Shown: positions 18,964 to 28,952, numbered from the stretch's first letter. The stretch: DNA of 64,000 bases from Seonamhaeicola aphaedonensis (GCF_003386195.1 NZ_QRDX01000004.1:248001-312000); one strand, 5' to 3'. A program made the numbers and translations. Notes: generated by a model from the sequence alone, not told the origin.

Positions 18964-19305
18964 TTACAAATTAAAATCCGACTTTATTTCTGCTAAGGCT
19001 TTTTCAACAGCATCTACCACAATAGCTAACTGTGGCGTAATATCCTCTCCCTTTTTAGTGAACTTACCCCAATCTTGAACCTCTATAAGTGTATCTAAAA
19101 CCCCAAGCTCAAATAAATCTACTGTTGGCTTCATTTTATGTGCAGCTTGATAGGCTTCTTGGTAATCTTCGGCCGCTACTGCATTTTTTAATCGCTCTAA
19201 ATCTGGTGCTACTTCTTCAAGAAACGCCTCAGCTAAAGTTGCAATGAAATCTGCATCGTTATCAGCCAATTCCTTTACTCTGAATAATTTGTAATGTTGT
19301 TCCAT
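18964..19305 (-). CDS. Stand-alone Hpt (histidine phosphotransfer) protein
   Basis: A 113-residue acidic helical protein. The Hpt signature is QAAHKMKPTVDLFELGVL, in which the histidine of AHKMKP would carry the phosphate. It would relay phosphate between a hybrid kinase and a response regulator in the cytoplasm. No kinase or regulator gene is adjacent. Its ATG overlaps the FAH stop by one base (TAATG at 19303-19307), so it is co-translated with that metabolic gene. Confidence 0.85.
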   Translation of the reverse strand: MEQHYKLFRVKELADNDADFIATLAEAFLEEVAPDLERLKNAVAAEDYQEAYQAAHKMKPTVDLFELGVLDTLIEVQDWGKFTKKGEDITPQLAIVVDAVEKALAEIKSDFNL

Positions 19306-19916
19306 TATTTAACTGTTATTGAAAACATTTCCCTGTTTTCTATAAAACCCTTTAGTTTATCATTAGCAATTACTCTGCCAACCCCAGCCGGAGTGCCAGT
19401 AAATATAATATCTCCAATCTTTAAAGTGAAATATTTTGAGACATATTCTATGATTTCATCAATTTTCCATAACATGTGGCTGGTATTTCCTTTTTGAACA
19501 ATATTTTCGTTCTTTTTTAAGGAAAATTCAATGGCATTAACATCCTCAAATTCATTTTTTGGTATCCATTTACCTACTACAGCAGAACCATCAAATGCTT
19601 TTGCCTTTTCCCATGGCAACCCTTTTGCCTTTAGTTTACTTTGTAAATCTCTGGCTGTAAAGTCTATTCCCAAACCAATTTCATCATAATATTTATGAGC
19701 AAATTTTTTATCAATGTACTTACCTATCTTATTTATTTTCACTAAAACCTCAACTTCATAATGAATATCATCTGAAAAATCTGGAATGAAAAAAGGTTGT
19801 TTTTTTAATAAAATAGCAGAGTCTGGTTTTTGAAAAATAACGGGTTCTAAAGGCCTCTCATTTTCCAATTCCTCAATATGCTCGGTATAATTTCTACCAA
19901 TACAAATTAGCTTCAT
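19305..19916 (-). CDS. Fumarylacetoacetate hydrolase family protein
   Basis: A member of the FAH superfamily (C-C bond hydrolases, decarboxylases or tautomerases, including FAHD1-type oxaloacetate decarboxylase). Visible motifs are MKLICIGRNYTEHIEELEN, HYEVEVLV with the metal-binding acidic residues, the GLGIDFTARDLQ segment and the closing FTGTPAGVG. The short form of 203 residues corresponds to the C-terminal catalytic domain alone. The substrate cannot be assigned. It is four bases downstream of the exonuclease gene and coupled to the Hpt gene. Confidence 0.9.
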   Translation of the reverse strand: MKLICIGRNYTEHIEELENERPLEPVIFQKPDSAILLKKQPFFIPDFSDDIHYEVEVLVKINKIGKYIDKKFAHKYYDEIGLGIDFTARDLQSKLKAKGLPWEKAKAFDGSAVVGKWIPKNEFEDVNAIEFSLKKNENIVQKGNTSHMLWKIDEIIEYVSKYFTLKIGDIIFTGTPAGVGRVIANDKLKGFIENREMFSITVK

Positions 19917-19920
19917 AAAA

Positions 19921-20697
19921 CTATACCAATTTATTATTTAGACTACGCAATTTAATATTAGTCAATACTTTTTTAGTGTACAATGGAAAATCAGCATTTA
20001 AAACCCATCCAAAATACCCTGGTTCCTTTTCTAAAACCTCAGTTACCAATTTTCCTTTATGCTTACCAAATGAAAAACATTCTTCTCCCTTTTTGTTATA
20101 CACAATAAAACCAGCAAAGTCTGCAAACTTTTTTCTTGAACTAAATTCCGCCAAAAACTTAGTGTTATTTTCTAATTCATCGTACTTTGCAATTTGGGCT
20201 TTTAAAACTTCATAGGTAGCATTGGTATCTGCCTCGGCACTATGCGCATCATCTAAATTTTTATCGCAATAAAACTTATAAGCAGCACTAAGTGTGCGCT
20301 GTTCCATTTTATGAAAAATGGTTTGAACATCAATGGCTTGACGGCTTTTCATATCAAAATCCACCTCAGCCCTTAGCATTTCTTCTGCCAATAAAGGAAT
20401 ATCAAATCGGTTGGAATTAAATCCTCCCAAATCTGAATCCTTAATCATATTATAAACCTCTTTTGCCAACTCCTTAAATGTAGGCTTATCTGCCACGTCT
20501 TCATCTGCTATACCATGAATAGCAGTTACTTCTTTTGGTATTGGAATTTCTGGATTTACACGCCATGTTTTTCGTTCTTCCTTTCCGTTAGGATACACTT
20601 TTAAGACCGAAATCTCTACAATTTTGTCGGTTGTTATATTCACACCAGTAGTTTCCAAATCGAAGAAACATATGGGTTTATTTAGATTGAGTTGCAT
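19921..20697 (-). CDS. DnaQ-like 3'-5' exonuclease
   Basis: The DEDD-type exonuclease motifs are visible: Exo I FFDLETTGVN, Exo II in SDLGGFNSNRFDIPLLAEE and the Exo III region HSAEADTNATYEVL (DEDDh). The last 80 residues (KFADFAGFIVYNKKGEECFS, then FGKHKGKLVTEVL) form an extra domain resembling the DUF3820-type fold in this window. It is probably a DNA repair or proofreading-like nuclease. A TATTTTTG box at 20727-20734 is a possible -7 element. First gene of the exonuclease-FAH-Hpt-cinA unit. Confidence 0.9.
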   Translation of the reverse strand: MQLNLNKPICFFDLETTGVNITTDKIVEISVLKVYPNGKEERKTWRVNPEIPIPKEVTAIHGIADEDVADKPTFKELAKEVYNMIKDSDLGGFNSNRFDIPLLAEEMLRAEVDFDMKSRQAIDVQTIFHKMEQRTLSAAYKFYCDKNLDDAHSAEADTNATYEVLKAQIAKYDELENNTKFLAEFSSRKKFADFAGFIVYNKKGEECFSFGKHKGKLVTEVLEKEPGYFGWVLNADFPLYTKKVLTNIKLRSLNNKLV

Positions 20698-20789
20698 AAA
20701 TTGCCTTTATTTTAAGTAGTTAACTGCAAAAATAGAAAAACCTAACCATTTAAAATGATTAGGCCTTAGTTAACTATTTTTTTAAATAT

Positions 20790-22109
20790 CTATATTTCTC
20801 TATGAACGTCCCAAGCCTCTAAATAATCTTTAACAGCCTTTACAAACATACCACCCAAAGCGCCATTAACCACACGGTGGTCATACGAATGTGATAGAAA
20901 CATTTTGTAACGAATTCCAATAAAATCGCCTTCATTAGTTTCAATAACAGCGGGTACTTTTCTAATAGCACCTAAAGCCAAAATCCCTACTTGTGGCTGA
21001 TTAATTATGGGAGTACCCATGATACTTCCAAAAGACCCTACGTTAGTAACAGTGTAAGTACCTCCTTGAATATCATCTGGACTTAACTGATTGTTTCTAG
21101 CTTTATTAGCTAAATTATTAACCTGTTTAGCCATACCTACCAAATTAAGTTGATCTGCATTTTTAATTACAGGCACAATTAAATTACCATCAGCTAAGGC
21201 CGTAGCCATACCTAAATGGATGTTCTTCTTTTTTATGATTTTGTCTCCCTGAACCGAAATATTAAGCAATGGATAATCGCGTAGTGCTTTTGCCACTACT
21301 TCCATAAAAATAGGTGTAAAGGTAAATTTCTCACCTTCACGTTTTTCAAAATTGTCTTTAACTTTATTACGCCAATTCCATATTCTAGTTACATCGGCTT
21401 CAATAAAACTTTGAACATGCGCCGATGTTTGAAGCGATTCTGTCATGTGGTGCGCAATGAGTTTACCCATACGAGTCATCTCAATGATTTCATCATCTCC
21501 ATTAGAAACTGAGGGTTGACTATCAACTATGGGAGCTTCTATTTTATTTTGAACTGGAGCAACTATTTGCTTTACAACTTTTTGTTGTGTCTGTAACTTA
21601 CTTCCTCTATTTTCAACGTAGTTCAAAATATCATTTTTGGTTACCCTACCATCTTTTCCAGTACCCGAAATAGCATCTAGTTCTTCTTGAGAAATCTCCT
21701 CTTGCTTTGCAATATTTTTAACTAATGGCGAGTAAAAACGATTCCCGCTTGATACCACAGGTGTCACTGTTTCTTTAGCAATAGTTATAGCTTCTTCCAA
21801 TTGCTCAACAACGGTTTCCTCTACCTCAACCTGATTGGTTTCTGGGTCTTTACTTGGTTCATCATCACCTTCTGTTTCAATAATAGCAATAACCTGTCCT
21901 ACTTGAACCACATCGTCAACATTAAAAAACCTTTCAACCAAAACGCCATCTACTTCACTTGGAACCTCACTATCAACCTTATCAGTAGCAATTTCAACCA
22001 CAGGCTCATCCATTTCAATGGTTTCACCAACTTCTTTTAACCAAGATGTAATAGTTGCCTCTGCAACACTTTCGCCCATTTTTGGTAGCTTGAGTTCAAA
22101 TTTTGCCAT
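20790..22109 (-). CDS. 2-oxoacid dehydrogenase E2 component (dihydrolipoamide acyltransferase)
   Basis: The E2 core of a 2-oxoacid dehydrogenase complex, most likely the branched-chain type. The N-terminal lipoyl domain has the lipoylated lysine K44 in EIATDKVDSEV. A peripheral-subunit-binding domain lies near residues 125-165 (YSPLVKNIAKQEEI, GKDGRVTKNDIL). The catalytic domain ends SYDHRVVNGALGG. The usual DHRxxDG is NG here; this Asn form is also known from active E2 proteins. No E1 or E3 gene is adjacent. A TAATTTTG box at 22147-22154 may be its -7 element. Confidence 0.92.
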   Translation of the reverse strand: MAKFELKLPKMGESVAEATITSWLKEVGETIEMDEPVVEIATDKVDSEVPSEVDGVLVERFFNVDDVVQVGQVIAIIETEGDDEPSKDPETNQVEVEETVVEQLEEAITIAKETVTPVVSSGNRFYSPLVKNIAKQEEISQEELDAISGTGKDGRVTKNDILNYVENRGSKLQTQQKVVKQIVAPVQNKIEAPIVDSQPSVSNGDDEIIEMTRMGKLIAHHMTESLQTSAHVQSFIEADVTRIWNWRNKVKDNFEKREGEKFTFTPIFMEVVAKALRDYPLLNISVQGDKIIKKKNIHLGMATALADGNLIVPVIKNADQLNLVGMAKQVNNLANKARNNQLSPDDIQGGTYTVTNVGSFGSIMGTPIINQPQVGILALGAIRKVPAVIETNEGDFIGIRYKMFLSHSYDHRVVNGALGGMFVKAVKDYLEAWDVHREI

Positions 22110-22219
22110 ATTAATAACGTAAAAGTTCTTTTCTAGTTTGCGCTTGCAAAATTAACTAAAAAACAGGGATTTTTATTAATTATTCACATTAATCTAAGAC
22201 AAACCTATATCTTATAAAG

Positions 22220-22831
22220 TCATTTCAAAACTTCAAACGAAATTTTATTTTGTTCCAAAAAGGACTTTGTTTCCTGATTTGGAGCCACTAAAATATTTCG
22301 CTTGGCATTTTTCATGAGTGGTAAATCATCTATATGATCCGTAACGAAAATATCAATCTCTTGAATACTTTCTCCGGATAAATAATTCATTACTGTATTT
22401 TTTTTGACTTCTTTAATATTCTCAAACTTCTGGTCAAAACCAGTCCTAGGAAAATTAGTAGCTAAACAAACATCAAACCCTTCATTCTTAGCAATAATAT
22501 TTGCATACAAATTAGGTGCTCCGGTAGCCAGTATTTTAATATTAAAGAAATCTTTTAAAACAGAAATATCGTTTTTTTTTGCTTCTATTAGCTTTACAAA
22601 TTCTATGAAATCTATATTCGTTTTAGACACCATTTTTAAAATGGAATACTTCATTTTAGCATGTGTAAAAACTTTTAACAGTCTTAGTAAAAGGATAAAG
22701 CTTAATTTTAAAACAAAAAATAGTTTACGCTTCTTTATACTATCTTGAAATAGAAACTTAATAAAATAATGAAACGTATTAATTGAAAATAGCGTTCCAT
22801 CTAAATCAACTACTAAAACACTTTTTTTCAA
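22220..22831 (-). CDS. HAD-IB family phosphatase
   Basis: A HAD-superfamily phosphohydrolase. Motif I is VVDLDGTLFS at the N-terminus with the nucleophilic aspartate. Motif II lies in KILATGAPN, and motif IV is seen as FVTDHIDDLPLM. A hydrophobic stretch near residues 25-55 may be the helical cap or membrane-facing. The gene overlaps the upstream phosphoribosyltransferase by 26 bases, so the two are co-translated and probably act in one pathway, for example removal of a phosphate left by the transferase. The substrate is unknown. Confidence 0.8.
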   Translation of the reverse strand: MKKSVLVVDLDGTLFSINTFHYFIKFLFQDSIKKRKLFFVLKLSFILLLRLLKVFTHAKMKYSILKMVSKTNIDFIEFVKLIEAKKNDISVLKDFFNIKILATGAPNLYANIIAKNEGFDVCLATNFPRTGFDQKFENIKEVKKNTVMNYLSGESIQEIDIFVTDHIDDLPLMKNAKRNILVAPNQETKSFLEQNKISFEVLK

Positions 22832-23408
22832 AATCTTTTCCTTTATAATCTTTCGCCCAGGGAAATCTAACTAATTCTTCTTTGTACAAATAATAATCCG
22901 GTTTTATAATTGAGCCTGTAAGTGTCCAAGAAATAACAGCTATTTCTATACGAGTACCAGGAAAAATTTTACTCAAATTATTTTTAACAATAGACATAGT
23001 TTTCCCCGTGTCAATTGCATCATCAATAATCAAAATTTGTTCTACATTTATAATATTGGAAATTGAATCTACATTAATTTCACATTTTAATATTTCACTT
23101 AGATTTATTTTGTCTATAGACTCTTTTGCCTTTTTAGATTCAAAAACTCTTATTTTATTAAGGACTATGTAGGGTAAAACCTTTAAAAAAAACTTGATAA
23201 TCTTGCTATTTTTAAATGGATTATCTCTTTGAAGTTTAACTGATTTAAAAATAACCGAGTCAATTTTACTTTCTTTTATCATTCGATTAACTACATAACC
23301 TCCTCCTTCTAGAATTCCAACCACTAAATCTGGCTTGTTTTTAATCATAGAAAACAATACTCCACATGATTCTTCAAATTTCTTTTGATTTAAGGTAACG
23401 ACCTCCAT
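22806..23408 (-). CDS. PRTase-type phosphoribosyltransferase domain protein
   Basis: Carries the PRPP-binding signature ILIIDDAIDTGKTMSIV of type I phosphoribosyltransferases and an early VVGILEGGGYVVNR loop. It ends with a small unusual C-terminal region (FPWAKDYKGKDFEKKCFSS). It does not match the purine or pyrimidine salvage enzymes I know. Overlap with the HAD gene suggests a two-step phosphoribosyl transfer and dephosphorylation. Start at 23408 (MEVVTLNQKKF). The molecule that accepts the ribose is unknown. Confidence 0.78.
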   Translation of the reverse strand: MEVVTLNQKKFEESCGVLFSMIKNKPDLVVGILEGGGYVVNRMIKESKIDSVIFKSVKLQRDNPFKNSKIIKFFLKVLPYIVLNKIRVFESKKAKESIDKINLSEILKCEINVDSISNIINVEQILIIDDAIDTGKTMSIVKNNLSKIFPGTRIEIAVISWTLTGSIIKPDYYLYKEELVRFPWAKDYKGKDFEKKCFSS

Positions 23409-23418
23409 GTTAACAAAA

Positions 23419-24036
23419 CTACAATTTTAAGGAAGTTTCAAACGGAATTCTATTAACAATACTTCTTCCTAGAGTAATTTCATCGGCATATTCAAGTTCA
23501 TCGCCAACAGAAATCCCTCTGGCAATGGTTGATGTAAAAACATTGTAATCTTGAATTTGCTTAAAAATATAAAAATTAGTAGTATCCCCCTCCATGGTTG
23601 AACTTAAAGCAAATATGAGTTCTTTAACTGTTCCTTCCCTTACTTTTTTAACTAGAGAATCAATATTCAAATCATGAGGACCAATACCATCCATTGGGGA
23701 AATTTTACCACCTAACACATGATACAAACCTTTAAATGAGCTTGTGTTTTCTATAGCCATAACATCACGAATATCCTCAACAACACAAACAATTTCTGTA
23801 TTTCTGTTATGGCTTGAACAAATTTCACAAAGCTCATTATCACTTATATTATGACAAGATTTACAAAACTTCACCTCATTACGCATATGTTGTAAAGCGT
23901 TAGATAACACCAAGGTCTGCTCTTTTGGTTGGCGCAATAAATGCAATACCAAACGCAATGCAGTACGCTTTCCAATGCCTGGTAATTGTGACATTTCATT
24001 TACAGCTTGCTCAAGCAGTTTAGAAGAAAATTCCAT
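23419..24036 (-). CDS. recR: Recombination mediator RecR
   Basis: Helps RecO load RecA at gaps in replication-fork repair. It has a helix-hairpin-helix ([18 protein letters not shown]), the zinc finger [16 protein letters not shown] and the Toprim domain ([29 protein letters not shown]). The length, 205 residues, is normal. A TAAATTCG sequence ending five bases before the ATG is a possible -7 box, which would make the mRNA nearly leaderless. Divergent from the symporter gene. Confidence 0.97.
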   Translation of the reverse strand: MEFSSKLLEQAVNEMSQLPGIGKRTALRLVLHLLRQPKEQTLVLSNALQHMRNEVKFCKSCHNISDNELCEICSSHNRNTEIVCVVEDIRDVMAIENTSSFKGLYHVLGGKISPMDGIGPHDLNIDSLVKKVREGTVKELIFALSSTMEGDTTNFYIFKQIQDYNVFTSTIARGISVGDELEYADEITLGRSIVNRIPFETSLKL

Positions 24037-24158
24037 GGTTGCGAATTTACAATATAATATTAATTTGTTTACATCTGTTTTTCTTCTTTTAGGTGAATTT
24101 GTTTTTACCCCAATAACTATCAGGATTAATTTGTATTTTGAAAACCAAATAAATTTTT

Positions 24159-25616
24159 ATGAGCGCCACTCAAATTCTCCTTCTTGTAGCTACCTATTTC
24201 ATTGTGTTGTTAGTAATTTCTTATTTTACAGGAAAAAACGATAATAATGATGATTTCTTCAAAGCTGGAAAGCAATCTCCCTGGTATGTGGTAGCTTTCG
24301 GGATGGTGGGAGCTTCTCTCTCTGGCGTTACTTTCATCTCTGTTCCTGGTTGGATTGAAGGGTCTCAGTTCAGTTATTTTCAAGTGGTTTTGGGTTATAT
24401 GGTTGGTTATTTCATTGTTGCTTATGTTTTGCTTCCTATTTATTACAGATTGAACGTCATATCTATATACGAATATTTGCTTGAACGTTTTGGTGTGGTC
24501 AGCCATAAAACAGGTGCTTTTTTCTTTTTTATTTCAAGAGTTTTAGGTGCTTCTTTTAGATTATTTTTGGTTGCCATAGTACTGCAACAATTTGTGTTTA
24601 ATGCTTGGAATGTTCCGTTTGAAATTACCGTAGTTATTTCCATTTTACTCATTTGGGTTTACACCAATAAAGGTGGTATTAAAACTATTGTTTGGACAGA
24701 CACCCTGCAGACACTATTCATGATTTTGGCTGTAATTCTATCCATATATTTCATTAATAAAAGTTTAGATTGGAGCTTTGGAGAATTTCTTGCTTCTACC
24801 GAATTAAAGAGTTATAGTAAAGTATTCGTAACCGAAAACTTTTTAGAACGAAATCATTTTATAAAATCTTTTTTAGGTGGCATGTTCATTACCATTTGTA
24901 TGACTGGTTTAGATCAAGACATGATGCAAAAAAACCTAACCTGCAAATCGTTGAAAGACGCACAAAAAAATATGATATCATTCAGTATAGTATTGGTTGT
25001 TGTCACGCTTTTATTTATGCTATTAGGAGCATTATTGTATATCTATGCCAATAAACACAATATTGCTATCCCACTAATGGACGGAAAACCAAAAACTGAT
25101 TTATTATTTCCTGAAATAGCATTAAATAGTGGCTTAGGACTTACTTTAGCAATTACCTTTATGCTTGGTTTAATAGCTGCTGCTTACAGTAGTGCAGATA
25201 GCGCTTTAACCTCATTAACAACCTCGTTTTGTGTAGATTTTTTAAATATTGACAAAAAACCAAAAAATATACAAAAACGAATTAGAAAAAGCACACATAT
25301 TGCCATGAGTATATTATTAGTCATAGTTATAATTATCTTTAAATATGTTCTCAACAGTAACATTATTGATAGTTTATTAACTGTAGCTGGATATACTTAC
25401 GGGCCATTACTTGGCTTGTTTGCTTTCGGCATCTTTACAAACTATCAGATTAAAGACAAATATGTTTGGTTAGTGGCGTTATGTTCTGTAGTCTTAATTA
25501 CAATAATTGGTTCTATTCCGGCAGAATATTTAGGAGGCTATGTTTTGGGTTATGAACTACTGCCTATTAATGGCTTGTTGACTTTTATTGGCTTAATACT
25601 GATTCGTAGAAAGTAA
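24159..25616 (+). CDS. Sodium:solute symporter (SSS family)
   Basis: A polytopic inner-membrane transporter with about 13 hydrophobic segments over 485 residues. It opens with the family pattern of small membrane segments, then [20 protein letters not shown] and the SSS signature region [17 protein letters not shown]. Substrate is uncertain: members carry sugars, proline, pantothenate, sialic acid or iodide. The last 24 bases overlap the convergent CoA-binding gene, so transcription of the two must interfere or terminate inside them. Confidence 0.9.
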   Translation: MSATQILLLVATYFIVLLVISYFTGKNDNNDDFFKAGKQSPWYVVAFGMVGASLSGVTFISVPGWIEGSQFSYFQVVLGYMVGYFIVAYVLLPIYYRLNVISIYEYLLERFGVVSHKTGAFFFFISRVLGASFRLFLVAIVLQQFVFNAWNVPFEITVVISILLIWVYTNKGGIKTIVWTDTLQTLFMILAVILSIYFINKSLDWSFGEFLASTELKSYSKVFVTENFLERNHFIKSFLGGMFITICMTGLDQDMMQKNLTCKSLKDAQKNMISFSIVLVVVTLLFMLLGALLYIYANKHNIAIPLMDGKPKTDLLFPEIALNSGLGLTLAITFMLGLIAAAYSSADSALTSLTTSFCVDFLNIDKKPKNIQKRIRKSTHIAMSILLVIVIIIFKYVLNSNIIDSLLTVAGYTYGPLLGLFAFGIFTNYQIKDKYVWLVALCSVVLITIIGSIPAEYLGGYVLGYELLPINGLLTFIGLILIRRK

Positions 25617-25955
25617 TACCAACGTACAAGCTTCTTCAAAATAAATATTGTTTATTTCTAATATTTTATAAAGCTCAGGATTTTCAGTTCCCGGATTAAA
25701 AATAACGCGCTTAGGTTTTAAAGACACTATATAGTCATAATACTGCTTTTGTCTTTTAGGATTTAGATAAAGCGTAATGGTGTGAATATCATCATAATCC
25801 AATAAATCAGTATCAACTTCTAATTTAGAAATTATGCCTTTTTTCAACCCAAAAGCTACGGTTTCAATATTATTCGCTACCAACCTTTGTATGGCATAAT
25901 TAGAATATCTATTAGGCTTTAAGGAAGCTCCGAGTACAAGTGTTTTCTTAGTCAT
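25593..25955 (-). CDS. CoA-binding domain (Rossmann) protein
   Basis: A 120-residue single-domain protein with the nucleotide-binding start [18 protein letters not shown] and a later [13 protein letters not shown] segment. This is the CoA_binding_2 (YccU-like) family, thought to bind CoA and act in metabolism; no reaction is established. It converges on and overlaps the symporter gene by 24 bases. Confidence 0.85.
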   Translation of the reverse strand: MTKKTLVLGASLKPNRYSNYAIQRLVANNIETVAFGLKKGIISKLEVDTDLLDYDDIHTITLYLNPKRQKQYYDYIVSLKPKRVIFNPGTENPELYKILEINNIYFEEACTLVLLSTNQY

Positions 25956-26061
25956 TTGTTAAAATAGTGTTAAGTTTTAAAATTTCGGTAACATGAGCGT
26001 TTATCAAGCGTCTTAATCGTAACTAAATTAGTTCATCAATCAAAAAACAATCTAATCAATT

Positions 26062-28536
26062 ATGAAAAATTTCTTTTTCATGTGTCTTTTACTTTTCTCA
26101 ATTTTTGTAAATGCGCACAATGACCTCGAAAAAAATATTGAAAAAAACGGAACCATCTTTGGAATGGTTTTAGACGCTAAACTCAATCAACCCTTACCTT
26201 ATGTAAATGTTGTGATTAAAAATAATCAAAATGAGATTATAACTGGCGGTATCACACAGGATGACGGATCTTTTAAGATTAACAAAATAGCAGAAGGGGA
26301 CTTCATCATAAGTATACAATATATAGGATACAAAACTTACAGCGAAAAGATTAACATTAGTAAAGGTAATTACAGAATAAATATTGGTAATATTTATTTA
26401 GAAGAAGAAACCGAAAGTTTGGAAGCTGTAACCGTTACAGCTGAAGTCTCTACTATTCAACAGAAAGTAGATAGAAAAGTTATTACTGTAGGTAAAGATT
26501 TAACAACAGCTGGAGCTACGGCCAGCGATATTATGAATAACATACCCTCCATTAGTGTAGACCAACAATCTGGTAATATTAGTTTAAGAGGCAACGAAAA
26601 TGTGCGAGTTATGGTTGATGGTAAATTGAGTAATGTTCCAGTTGCACAACTATTAAGACAAATCCCTTCTACTTCAATAAAATCAATAGAACTTATTACC
26701 AACCCTTCAGCAAAATACAACCCTGAAGGCATGAGTGGTATCATTAACATAAAGCTGCACAAAAACACACAGTTAGGCTTTAATGGGAACCTAAACCTAA
26801 GTTTGACTAAAGAGATATTTGCTAAGTTCAATAGTTCTATTGATATGAACTATCGTAACGGAAAATTTAATTTTTATGGTAATTATGGTAATAATATTGG
26901 AAAATACGACAATTTTGGTGGTATAGACAGACTAGATGACAATTCGCGTCAGGACTTCAAGTTTGGGAACAACAACAAATCTCACCTCTACAAATTTGGT
27001 GTAGATTTTTATATGGATGATAAAAATACTATTTCAGTTTTCACTAATCAAAATACTTTTGGAGGCGATGGTTTTGGCAATACTTTTATAACATATCCCA
27101 ACTTATCTCAAAGACAATTATTTTCTAACAATAGTAAAAACACTTCAAGTCAGTATAATTTAGTTTACAAGCATGAATTTGCAGATGAGGATGAAACCCT
27201 TGATGTAGAGATAGACTACAATGATTTCATTAATGACGAAGATGCCCGTTTTGATTTTATCAATTTTAATTTCCCTCCTAACTATCTCGATTTTGTAGAC
27301 ACGCAACGAAATCAAACTACTGTTAACATAGATTATGTAAAACCACTAAGTAACGAATCAAAATTAGAATTAGGTTTCGAAGCCCGTTTGTTCAGTACCG
27401 ATGTAGATTATACCTCAACAGGATTCAGTTTTTCTGAACAAGGCGCCATCATTCCAACACCTAATACAGATTTTGAATACAATAGAGATATTTACTCTGC
27501 TTATGCCACCTATAGTAAAAAAATTAACAAATGGAGCTACCAAATTGGAGCCAGAGTAGAATCGGTTACCGAGGATGCTGAAGCTCTGAGAATGTTCTCT
27601 GATGGCAGCGATGAAGAGATCCCTTTTGATAATAACTATTTTCAAGTATATCCATCGATCTTTCTAAGTTTTGAGGCTTCTGAAAAAAGCACCTATCAAA
27701 TTAGTGCTAGCCGTAGAGTGGACAGACCAGGGTTGCAGCAGATAAATCCGATTAGGGAGTGGAGTACACCAAGGGTTTCATCATTCGGAAACACTAATCT
27801 ACAACCCCAATTTACTAATTCTATTGAAGCGAATTATACCAGAAATTTGAATGGAGGCAGTATAACCGGAGGTGTGTTTTTTAGAATTATTGAAGATAAC
27901 ATTAATAGATTTGTTAGCATAGATAGAACCGATGTAACTTCCGGAAACGTTATTCTTTCATATGATAATTTTGACAACACCTCTGCTTATGGAATTGAAA
28001 TATCTAGCAACTATCGCCCTACAAAATGGTGGAACATTAATGGAAGTTTTGATTTATACTCGCAGGAACAAACAGGTATTACTGAGTTTATTGACAATCC
28101 TAATATCCAAGATGCCACAATAGATGATATTAAATCTAGAAAAACTGTTGTAGATAATGTCATTTGGAATTTGAGAATGTTCAACAATTTTAAAGCCTCT
28201 GAAAAATTGAGTTTTTCACTTTTTGCAATGTATCGAGGCGAAGAAAAAGGTATTCAGTTTACCAGAAAACCCATGATAATGGTCAATACAGGTATGCGAT
28301 ACAGCTTTTTAGAAGATAATAGAGCTACTTTTAGCTTCAACTATAGCGATATTTTTAATAGTATGAAATTTGAGTTTGAAGGTGTTTCTCCGTTCCCAAG
28401 CCAAGGTGAGTTTAACTGGGAAAGCAACACCTGGAACCTTGCGCTATCTTACAGGTTTGGTGGTGGCAAATACAGGGCTCTAAAAAGAAAGCAACGCGAT
28501 AACAACACAAAATCTGGTAGCGGAGGTTTTCTTTAA
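26062..28536 (+). CDS. TonB-dependent outer-membrane receptor (OMP_b-brl_2-type)
   Basis: An 824-residue outer-membrane protein. A signal peptide covers residues 1-18 (ending NAH). A carboxypeptidase-regulatory-like domain lies at about 33-115, then a plug domain (TTAGATASDIMNNIPSISVD, LRGNENVRVMVDGKLSNVPV, ITNPSAKYNPEGMSGIINI) and a long barrel ending in SYRFGGGK. The ligand is not evident. No SusD partner and no regulator lies next to it, so it is a lone receptor, not a glycan-utilisation locus. Followed by a strong hairpin cluster. Confidence 0.9.
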   Translation: MKNFFFMCLLLFSIFVNAHNDLEKNIEKNGTIFGMVLDAKLNQPLPYVNVVIKNNQNEIITGGITQDDGSFKINKIAEGDFIISIQYIGYKTYSEKINISKGNYRINIGNIYLEEETESLEAVTVTAEVSTIQQKVDRKVITVGKDLTTAGATASDIMNNIPSISVDQQSGNISLRGNENVRVMVDGKLSNVPVAQLLRQIPSTSIKSIELITNPSAKYNPEGMSGIINIKLHKNTQLGFNGNLNLSLTKEIFAKFNSSIDMNYRNGKFNFYGNYGNNIGKYDNFGGIDRLDDNSRQDFKFGNNNKSHLYKFGVDFYMDDKNTISVFTNQNTFGGDGFGNTFITYPNLSQRQLFSNNSKNTSSQYNLVYKHEFADEDETLDVEIDYNDFINDEDARFDFINFNFPPNYLDFVDTQRNQTTVNIDYVKPLSNESKLELGFEARLFSTDVDYTSTGFSFSEQGAIIPTPNTDFEYNRDIYSAYATYSKKINKWSYQIGARVESVTEDAEALRMFSDGSDEEIPFDNNYFQVYPSIFLSFEASEKSTYQISASRRVDRPGLQQINPIREWSTPRVSSFGNTNLQPQFTNSIEANYTRNLNGGSITGGVFFRIIEDNINRFVSIDRTDVTSGNVILSYDNFDNTSAYGIEISSNYRPTKWWNINGSFDLYSQEQTGITEFIDNPNIQDATIDDIKSRKTVVDNVIWNLRMFNNFKASEKLSFSLFAMYRGEEKGIQFTRKPMIMVNTGMRYSFLEDNRATFSFNYSDIFNSMKFEFEGVSPFPSQGEFNWESNTWNLALSYRFGGGKYRALKRKQRDNNTKSGSGGFL

Positions 28537-28542
28537 AAGTAA

Positions 28543-28593
28543 TTTAATAACCTGCATAATTTTTGTTGGTTAGTGTTAAGTTAGGTTATTAAA
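28543..28593 (+). repeat. Perfect 11-bp inverted repeat after the TonB receptor
   Basis: TTTAATAACCT (28543-28553) pairs with AGGTTATTAAA (28583-28593) across a 29-base loop, just six bases past the stop codon at 28536. It may protect the 3' end of the mRNA. Confidence 0.7.
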
Positions 28594-28599
28594 TAAAAG

Positions 28600-28632
28600 A
28601 CCCCAGAGTTTAACAACCTTGGGGTTTTGTTT
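28600..28632 (+). terminator. Likely terminator of the TonB receptor gene
   Basis: ACCCCAGAG near 28600-28608 pairs with CTTGGGGT near 28618-28625, with one bulged base, followed by a T-rich tail. Confidence 0.7.
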
Positions 28633-28776
28633 TAAAAACTTTAATCCCTATACAATAAATATAATAACTTATCGTTATTTGAAATATATACAATCTAGCC
28701 AAAGCGAAGAATAATTATTTAGAGTTAGTCGTCTTACACATTAAATTTCGTAATCAGATTAGTATATTTTCACAAT

Positions 28777-28805
28777 AAAACTCGGAGCGTAATACTCCGA
28801 GTTTT
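28777..28805. terminator. Perfect 11-bp hairpin, bidirectional terminator-like
   Basis: AAAACTCGGAG, loop of seven, CTCCGAGTTTT. Flanking A and T runs make it usable as a terminator on either strand, though no gene ends here. Confidence 0.65.
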
Positions 28806-28921
28806 CTCTGTAAAGTGTTAAAAAGCGTTAAATTATAAAATCCGTGCAATAAAGTGACGTTTTGTACGTCTAATAGATAAGATTCTTCACATTAGTGTTA
28901 GTTGGAGTTGATTAATAGCTG

Positions 28922-28952
28922 AAAAACCCAAAACTTAAAGTTTTGGGTTTTT
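28922..28952. terminator. Long near-perfect terminator hairpin
   Basis: AAAAACCCAAAAC pairs with GTTTTGGGTTTTT around a five-base loop, and T-rich sequence follows. On the minus strand it lies about 120 bases beyond the FabH-like stop and may terminate that gene; on the plus strand it would end a transcript starting after 28805. Confidence 0.75.

Noticed and set aside
21990-22109. A possible RNA-binding or riboswitch leader before the E2 gene
   Set aside because: Only one TAnnTTTG box and no stable conserved-looking stems are visible.
20790-22109. Loss of the catalytic Asp in the E2 motif (DHRVVNG instead of DHRxxDG)
   Set aside because: The Asn form is found in active E2 enzymes, so it is not evidence of inactivation.
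24042-24049. TAAATTCG as a full recR promoter
   Set aside because: No TTG at the expected distance, so it is mentioned only as a possible -7 box.
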